DNA of 64,000 nt from Microbacterium halotolerans (GTDB lineage Bacteria > Actinomycetota > Actinomycetes > Actinomycetales > Microbacteriaceae). Location: positions 683,779-747,778 of the forward strand of contig NZ_KZ984051.1 of NCBI RefSeq assembly GCF_003569805.1, written 5' to 3'. Of this stretch, positions 59,178 through 64,000 are shown piece after piece (the stretch's first letter is position 1; the number at the start of each line of letters is the position of its first letter). The notes beneath the pieces were generated by a model that made no database searches, was not told the origin of the DNA, and was given only the letters and a program-made list of their open reading frames with translations. The position numbers and the translations under genes are program-made.

Positions 59178-60266
59178 TCACCGGGATAGCAGCTTGCTCT
59201 CCTCAAGTCGGAAGACGTCGATCGCGATGTCTTGGAAGAACGACTTCTTCTCGGCGGGAGTAAGAGGAAGCGCATCCTGCATGCGGACTTCGTCGGGAAC
59301 GTACTCGTACGGGTAATCCATGGCGTACATGACCCGATTGTTGCCGAGAACCTTGCGGCTGAAGAGGATCGGTTCGGGCGCCGGCATGCCGCTCGTCGTC
59401 ATCCAGACGTTCTCCCGGATGTAGTCGCTAATCTTACGCTCGAGAGGCCGGATCGCCGGATAACGCCCAGCCGCCACCATTCCCGCGTGCATATAGTCGA
59501 AGCGGTACAGCCAGAAAGGCAGCGCCTCTCCCATGTGCCCCAACACGAGGCGCAGCTCCGGAAAGCGGTCGAAGACACCGGACGTGATCATCTTGAGCGC
59601 ATGCATCGAGGTCTCGACCTGGAATCCGAAGACGGACCCATCCAAACCGGAATCGTGGAGCGTGCCTATCATTGAGTCGTTGGGTGTGTTCGGGTGCAGG
59701 TACAACGGTACGTCGAGCGCCTCCACTGCCTCGAGAATCGGCCAGAACTCCGGATCCGACAGATATCGACCTCGGATGTGCGAGTTGACGATCAGCCCTC
59801 GCAGCCCCAGTTTCGCGACCGCACGTTCGAGCTCAGCGACCGCGCTGGGAACATCCTCCAAGGACACCGCCGCGAGGCCGGAGAATCGCGTGGGGTGGCG
59901 TTCGACCGCCTCTGCAAGGATGTCGTTCGCGTTGGTCGCGATAGCCCTACCGCGACTGCCGTCGAGTGCCTGCGTGCCCGGAGCAGTGAGCGCAAGGATC
60001 GCATGGTCAATGCCAGCAGCGTCCATGTGCCCCAGCCTCAGTTCATCGGAGTCCACAAGACCCGCACGGACGAACCGAGGCCGCTCTGCGTCACTGGTCA
60101 TGTAGTGACCGACGAGACTATGGAATCCCCTGCCGCCTTCGCCGGCCTCGATCATCCGCTTCCACTCGTCGACGATCTCCTGGGTGGCCCAGGCCTCCTC
60201 TGTCGCAACGCGGAGGTACCCCACGTCGCCGCCGGTCGTGAGCGCTGCGGCTTCGATATCAGTCAT
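59178..60266 (-). CDS. Amidohydrolase-2 family aromatic decarboxylase, 5-carboxyvanillate decarboxylase-like (LigW type)
   Basis: 362 residues. The N terminus G-Y-L-R-V-A-T-E-E-A-W-A-T and the motifs V-E-T-S-M-H near 218, L-G-H-M-G-E-A-L-P-F-W-L-Y-R near 242-255 and M-Y-A-M-D-Y-P-Y-E-Y near 313 match LigW-type non-oxidative decarboxylases. Family members remove a carboxyl group from 5-carboxyvanillate or dihydroxybenzoates using a divalent metal. The related gamma-resorcylate enzymes carry E-E-H where this has E-E-A. Single gene on the minus strand, operators in its upstream gap. Confidence 0.82.
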   Translation of the reverse strand: MTDIEAAALTTGGDVGYLRVATEEAWATQEIVDEWKRMIEAGEGGRGFHSLVGHYMTSDAERPRFVRAGLVDSDELRLGHMDAAGIDHAILALTAPGTQALDGSRGRAIATNANDILAEAVERHPTRFSGLAAVSLEDVPSAVAELERAVAKLGLRGLIVNSHIRGRYLSDPEFWPILEAVEALDVPLYLHPNTPNDSMIGTLHDSGLDGSVFGFQVETSMHALKMITSGVFDRFPELRLVLGHMGEALPFWLYRFDYMHAGMVAAGRYPAIRPLERKISDYIRENVWMTTSGMPAPEPILFSRKVLGNNRVMYAMDYPYEYVPDEVRMQDALPLTPAEKKSFFQDIAIDVFRLEESKLLSR

Positions 60267-60368
60267 ATGGCGTTCCCCTCGGGCGGTGTAGCGGTCTCGA
60301 CCGCTGATCTAGTTGCGCTAAACCGTAACTACGCCGTTCCTCCCAGAAGACGAATGCGTGTGCCCTTT

Positions 60369-60383
60369 TTCCGGAGGACAGAA
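60369..60383. promoter_or_regulatory. Island operator 3, on the decarboxylase side
   Basis: TTCCG-GAGGA-CAGAA, one mismatch from the TTCCG-N5-CGGAA pattern; about 100 bases upstream of the decarboxylase start. Confidence 0.4.
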
Positions 60384-60511
60384 TCTGTGGCAGGAATCGG
60401 CGTCGTCCCTCATCGACCACGCCCCTCAGGTTAGGTCGCCAGTCGCTACCTGTCGCGCGGATGGAAGTACCTGCACTCTCCAGTCCAAACGACCGCATCC
60501 AACCCTCGAAG

Positions 60512-60526
60512 TTCTGCTGGACGGAA
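60512..60526. promoter_or_regulatory. Island operator 4, upstream of the aldehyde dehydrogenase gene
   Basis: TTCTG-CTGGA-CGGAA, one mismatch, flanked by GTTC...GAAC as in sites 1 and 2; 94 bases before the dehydrogenase start. Confidence 0.5.
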
Positions 60527-60620
60527 CTCCGCGCGCGTTGCTCAGGGCGTGACCACCACCTCCCGATAGCCTCCGAAGGCGACGACGAGGTCGCTCGAAC
60601 TCGAAGCGAAGGAGCGATCG

Positions 60621-62051
60621 ATGCCATACCCCCCGCTCGCACAGTTCATCGCAGGAGAGATGCGCAGGCAACGACGGCAGACACGGCCCGTCGTAAACCC
60701 CGCGACGGGAGATGTACTCTCCAAGCTCCCCATCGCGAGTAGCGGAGACGTGGACGACGCGGCAGCCGCCGCCGCTGAGGCCTTCCCAGCCTGGCGGACC
60801 ACCTCCGCCTACGACCGGTACCGGATCCTGCGCCACGCCGGCGAACTTCTGCGCAAGCGCGCGGCGGATATCGGGCGCGCTACGACGCAGGAACAGGGCA
60901 AGCCGGTCACAGAAGCCACAGCCGAGGTGCTGGCCGCCGCCGATATCTTCGACTGGTTCGCAGAGGAGGGGCGGCGGGCCTACGGTCGCATCGTGCCTGC
61001 ACGGCGCGATGATGTCCGCAACATGGTGCTGCACCAGCCGGTCGGGCCTGTCGCTGCCTTCACTCCGTGGAACTTCCCGATCACGATCCCGGCGCGCAAA
61101 CTCGCGGCTGGCCTCGCGGCCGGCTGCACTGTCGTGTTTAAGCCAGCCGAGGAGACACCCGCGACGGGACTCGCTCTCGCACACGCCCTTGCGGATGCGG
61201 GGCTTCCAGCGGGAGTGCTGAACGTGGTGATGGGAGAACCGGCGGAGATCTCGACGCAGCTGATACGCGACCCACGCATCCGGAAGGTGTCTTTTACGGG
61301 CTCCACGGCTGTCGGCCGCGAGATCGCGCACCTCGCAGCAGAGGGGGTCAAGCGGGTCACTCTCGAACTCGGCGGGCACGCACCCGTGTTGGTGTTCGAC
61401 GACGCCGACATCGAGACAGCGGCCGCCATGGCCGCGAGATCCAAGTTCCGCAATGCGGGCCAGATATGCATTGCTCCTACGCGGTTTCTCGTGCAGGAGC
61501 CGGTGTACGAGAGATTCACCGCGGCCCTCGCCGAGCACGTGCGCGCGCTGAAGGTCGGCAACGGACTGGACGAGGGCACCACCATGGGGCCGCTTGCCCA
61601 CGAGCGGAGGCCGCCGGCCATCGCGGCTCTCGTCGACGACGCACGAGACCGGGGTGCGCGAGTAGTGGTCGGGGGCAAGCCCATCAACGGCCCCGGCCAC
61701 TTCTGGCAGCCAACCGTGCTCGCCGATGTCGACCACGATGCGCGAATCATGCTCGAAGAACCGTTCGGCCCCGTTGCGATCTCCGTGCCGTTCACCGATC
61801 TCGACGATGCGCTCGTACGCGCGAATGCCCTGCCATATGGGCTCGCCTCGTACGCCTTCACCGGCTCAGCAGCCACAGCTCACGCGATCGGCGAGCGGAT
61901 CGAGGCTGGCATGCTTGCCGTCAATCACTTCATGCTGACCAGCCCGGAGACGCCTTTCGGCGGAGTGAAAGAGAGCGGATACGGCTCCGAGGGCGGTTCG
62001 GAAGGCATCGAAGACTATCTGGTCACAAAGCTCGTCAGCGAAGCATGGTGA
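60621..62051 (+). CDS. NAD(P)-dependent aldehyde dehydrogenase (likely aromatic aldehyde)
   Basis: 476 residues. Catalytic cysteine in N-A-G-Q-I-C near 283, glutamate in L-E-L-G-G near 250, F-T-P-W-N-F-P near 149, G-S-T-A-V-G near 228. By sequence it looks like the succinate-semialdehyde dehydrogenase group; by position before a hydroxycinnamoyl-CoA hydratase/lyase it more likely oxidises vanillin, 4-hydroxybenzaldehyde or syringaldehyde. GAAGGAG precedes the ATG. Confidence 0.9.
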   Translation: MPYPPLAQFIAGEMRRQRRQTRPVVNPATGDVLSKLPIASSGDVDDAAAAAAEAFPAWRTTSAYDRYRILRHAGELLRKRAADIGRATTQEQGKPVTEATAEVLAAADIFDWFAEEGRRAYGRIVPARRDDVRNMVLHQPVGPVAAFTPWNFPITIPARKLAAGLAAGCTVVFKPAEETPATGLALAHALADAGLPAGVLNVVMGEPAEISTQLIRDPRIRKVSFTGSTAVGREIAHLAAEGVKRVTLELGGHAPVLVFDDADIETAAAMAARSKFRNAGQICIAPTRFLVQEPVYERFTAALAEHVRALKVGNGLDEGTTMGPLAHERRPPAIAALVDDARDRGARVVVGGKPINGPGHFWQPTVLADVDHDARIMLEEPFGPVAISVPFTDLDDALVRANALPYGLASYAFTGSAATAHAIGERIEAGMLAVNHFMLTSPETPFGGVKESGYGSEGGSEGIEDYLVTKLVSEAW

Positions 62052-62118
62052 GATCCGACTTTCTGCCTTTCGACCTCCGAAAGATCAGCAGACGAACAAT
62101 CGAGACGGAACGAGGACG

Positions 62119-62961
62119 ATGACGATGACAGACAACTATGAGTGCATCGCGGTCGCGGTCGTTGACGGCGTGGCGACGGTCACACTCAACCGCCCGCAGA
62201 AGCGGAACGCGATGAGCCCTCAGCTCAATCACGAGATGCGTGATGCTCTGGGAGAGATCCGCTACGACAATGACATCGGCGTCGTGGTCCTTACCGGCGC
62301 CGGGGACGCGTTCACCGCCGGAATGGACCTCAAGGAGTACTTCCGAGACACGGAGGGCGACCCGGTCGCGTTCGAGCGCGTGCGTGATATCGCGTGGGAG
62401 TGGCAGTACAACATCCTGCGCAAAATGCCTCAGGTGACGATCGCGAAGGTCAACGGGTGGTGCTTTGGTGGAGGGTTCACTCCGCTGACCTCCTGCGATC
62501 TGGCAATCAGCGCCGACGAGGCAACGTTCGGACTCTCGGAGGTCAACTGGGGCATCATCCCGGCAGGACTCGTCACGCGCGACGTCGCACTCGCCATGGG
62601 CTATCGCAACTCGCTCTACTACATTCTCACCGGCGAACCGTTCGATGGAAAACGCGCCGTTGAGACCGGTCTCGTCAATGAATCCGTGCCCCATGACGAA
62701 CTCGATGCTCGCGTTGACGCGCTCGCCGCGCACCTCAAAGGGCTGAATCCCGCAGTGCTTCGCACCGCGAAGGAGACATATCGGCACTCTCTTGACATGG
62801 ATTACGCCCAGGCCTGGGACTACACTGCGGCAAAGGCGCTTCAGCTCCGCTCCCGTGACAAGGAGGGTGGCCGCCGCCAGGGAATGACGCAGTTCCTCGA
62901 TGAGAAGACCTTCAAGCCGGGCCTCGGGGCCTACGCGCGTGGGACGGAAGCCGATGCGTAA
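62119..62961 (+). CDS. ech: p-Hydroxycinnamoyl-CoA hydratase/lyase (feruloyl-CoA hydratase)
   Basis: 280-residue crotonase-fold enzyme. It shows the motifs of HCHL: L-N-R-P-Q-K-R-N-A-M-S-P near 23-34, F-T-A-G-M-D-L-K-E-Y-F near 68-78, N-G-W-C-F-G-G-G-F near 112-120, catalytic glutamate in F-G-L-S-E-V-N-W-G near 136-144, and E-G-G-R-R-Q-G-M. Converts feruloyl-, caffeoyl- or coumaroyl-CoA to acetyl-CoA and the hydroxybenzaldehyde. Overlaps the acyl-CoA synthetase gene by 8 bases. Confidence 0.93.
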   Translation: MTMTDNYECIAVAVVDGVATVTLNRPQKRNAMSPQLNHEMRDALGEIRYDNDIGVVVLTGAGDAFTAGMDLKEYFRDTEGDPVAFERVRDIAWEWQYNILRKMPQVTIAKVNGWCFGGGFTPLTSCDLAISADEATFGLSEVNWGIIPAGLVTRDVALAMGYRNSLYYILTGEPFDGKRAVETGLVNESVPHDELDARVDALAAHLKGLNPAVLRTAKETYRHSLDMDYAQAWDYTAAKALQLRSRDKEGGRRQGMTQFLDEKTFKPGLGAYARGTEADA

Positions 62962-64000
62962 CCTCGCACCGCTCCTGCGCCCGCGTAGCGTCGCGGTCAT
63001 CGGCGCATCGAGCACACCGACGTCGCTGTCTGGACGCCCAGTCAAGAACCTGCTCGACAGCGGTGCGGACGTGGAGATCTATCCCGTCAACCCGCGTCGA
63101 TCCGAGATCGCGGGGCTACCCTGCTACCCCGACATCGAGTCCGTGCCGAGTGCCCCTGACGTCGCGCTCGTGCTGACTCCGGCCACGGCCGTCGCCGATA
63201 CCCTCGCCGCCGCGGGGAAACGAGGAACGAAAGCCGCGATCGTCATCACGGCCGGGTTCGCCGAGCTGGGCGAGGTAGGCGAGACCCAGCAGCGCGACTT
63301 GGCCCGGATCGCGCGCGAGCACGACATGCTGCTTCTGGGGCCGAACACGATTGGCACCCATGACTACCGCCGGGGTCTGCCTCTCAGCTTTGTCTGGTTC
63401 GGGCGTCGCCCTCCCACCGACGCGGGCAGCATTGCAGTTGTCACGCAGAGCGGGTCTGGAATGGCGGCGCTGTGCGATCGTCTGAACGACGAAGGCCTTC
63501 CTCTCGGCTACGGCGTGGCCACAGGGAACGAGGCCGATGTCTCCGTCGCTGATCTGCTCGATAACTTCGCCGATGACGACGACGTCCGGGTCGTGGCCAC
63601 CGTCTTCGAGGGCATCAAGGACGGCCCCGCCTTCCTGCGCGCGGTTGGACGGTTGCGTGACGCGGGCAAGCCCGTCGTAGCACTGAAGCTCGGGCGCACA
63701 CCCTCGGGTACCGCGATGACCGCATCCCATACGGGATCGCTCGCGGGAGAGTACGCAACGGTCAGTTCGGTTCTTCGACAGCACGGTGTCATAGAGATCG
63801 ACGACTTGGACGAGTTCGGATCCACGCTCGCAGCGGCTCTCGGAGGCAAATTCCCAGAGGGGACGCGGATCGCGGCGATCTCGAGTTCAGGCGCAGCTAC
63901 TGTCATCTGTGCCGATCGCGCTGACGAGCTTGACATGGAACTGCCGGACTTCTCGGCCGAAGCACAGAAGCGGATAGCGCCGTACCTGCCATCGTTCTCG
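62954..64000 (+). CDS. NDP-forming acyl-CoA synthetase, feruloyl-CoA synthetase-like (3' end outside window)
   Basis: 349 residues visible. CoA-binding Rossmann domain R-S-V-A-V-I-G-A-S-S near 12-21, G-P-N-T-I-G near 131, Q-S-G-S-G near 163, and the phosphohistidine loop A-S-H-T-G-S-L-A-G near 257. This is the FerA-type, not the AMP-forming, class. With the overlapping hydratase/lyase gene it would activate and shorten hydroxycinnamates. The ATP-grasp half lies outside the window. Confidence 0.9.
   Translation, partial: MRNLAPLLRPRSVAVIGASSTPTSLSGRPVKNLLDSGADVEIYPVNPRRSEIAGLPCYPDIESVPSAPDVALVLTPATAVADTLAAAGKRGTKAAIVITAGFAELGEVGETQQRDLARIAREHDMLLLGPNTIGTHDYRRGLPLSFVWFGRRPPTDAGSIAVVTQSGSGMAALCDRLNDEGLPLGYGVATGNEADVSVADLLDNFADDDDVRVVATVFEGIKDGPAFLRAVGRLRDAGKPVVALKLGRTPSGTAMTASHTGSLAGEYATVSSVLRQHGVIEIDDLDEFGSTLAAALGGKFPEGTRIAAISSSGAATVICADRADELDMELPDFSAEAQKRIAPYLPSFS

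Larger units (their letters stand above)
60267..60620. other. Divergent regulatory region, decarboxylase / aldehyde dehydrogenase
   Basis: 354 bases without a supported gene. It contains two operator-like palindromes, one towards each gene (60369-60383 and 60512-60526), AT-rich stretches near 60310-60330, and the GAAGGAG ribosome site of the dehydrogenase gene. Confidence 0.55.

Noticed and set aside
1..64000. CRISPR arrays, prophage, toxin-antitoxin or restriction systems
   Set aside because: No regularly spaced direct repeats, phage structural genes, or recognisable defence proteins were seen; the only mobile DNA is the IS cluster at 45.8-47.6 kb.

Overview
The window looks like chromosome of a high-GC actinobacterium, most likely Microbacteriaceae (Microbacterium or a close relative). 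This is inferred from GC-rich third codon positions, frequent GTG starts, leaderless starts behind TAnnnT -10 boxes, a DtxR/IdeR-type iron box, a MarP-like protease, an EI24 protein and NarL-type two-component systems beside ABC-2 exporters. No rRNA, tRNA, CRISPR array or phage module was found.

1-24 kb is mostly housekeeping and stress genes: two exporter plus two-component modules (1-4.4 kb and 11.3-15.2 kb), xthA, a small DivIVA-motif protein, pyrE, a ROK kinase lacking the family's cysteine motif, a HAD phosphatase followed by two tiny membrane proteins, an HxlR/flavin-reductase pair, an SDR, an N-terminally truncated PTS EIIA remnant, mntR-mntH with an operator-like palindrome, a SpoU methylase, a MATE exporter, a MarP-like protease, an M13 peptidase and a beta-lactamase-fold protein without its catalytic residues.

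24.4-35 kb is one tightly overlapping operon: hydantoinase/dihydropyrimidinase, luciferase-like flavin monooxygenase, IclR regulator, a THI5/NMT1-type ABC importer, two carbon-nitrogen hydrolases, a class III aminotransferase and a carboxymuconolactone-decarboxylase-like protein. Together they can import a cyclic ureide or pyrimidine-like compound, open the ring, remove the carbamoyl group and transaminate the amino acid. Related 19-bp palindromes precede the first gene and the importer.

35-45.7 kb holds a PPOX flavoprotein, LysE/LysG, LysR plus MBL hydrolase plus MHS transporter, an EI24 protein and a siderophore uptake operon behind a DtxR/IdeR-type box. 45.8-47.6 kb is a nested insertion: an intact IS3-family element, with a CCCAAAA frameshift heptamer, inside a broken IS1380-family transposase.

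47.9-64 kb is an aromatic-acid catabolic island of the type known from lignin-degrading sphingomonads: 4-oxalomesaconate hydratase-like, three RraA/CHA-aldolase-like proteins, 3-O-methylgallate-dioxygenase-like, TfdB-like flavin monooxygenase, 5-carboxyvanillate-decarboxylase-like, aldehyde dehydrogenase, hydroxycinnamoyl-CoA hydratase/lyase and an NDP-forming acyl-CoA synthetase (feruloyl-CoA synthetase-like, cut by the window end). It also has an iron/putrescine-type ABC importer whose genes are interleaved with the ring-cleavage dioxygenase, and a second IclR regulator. Four copies of a TTCCG-N5-CGGAA palindrome lie in its promoter regions, suggesting one regulon for the whole island. Family names here come from remembered sequence patterns, not from a search.
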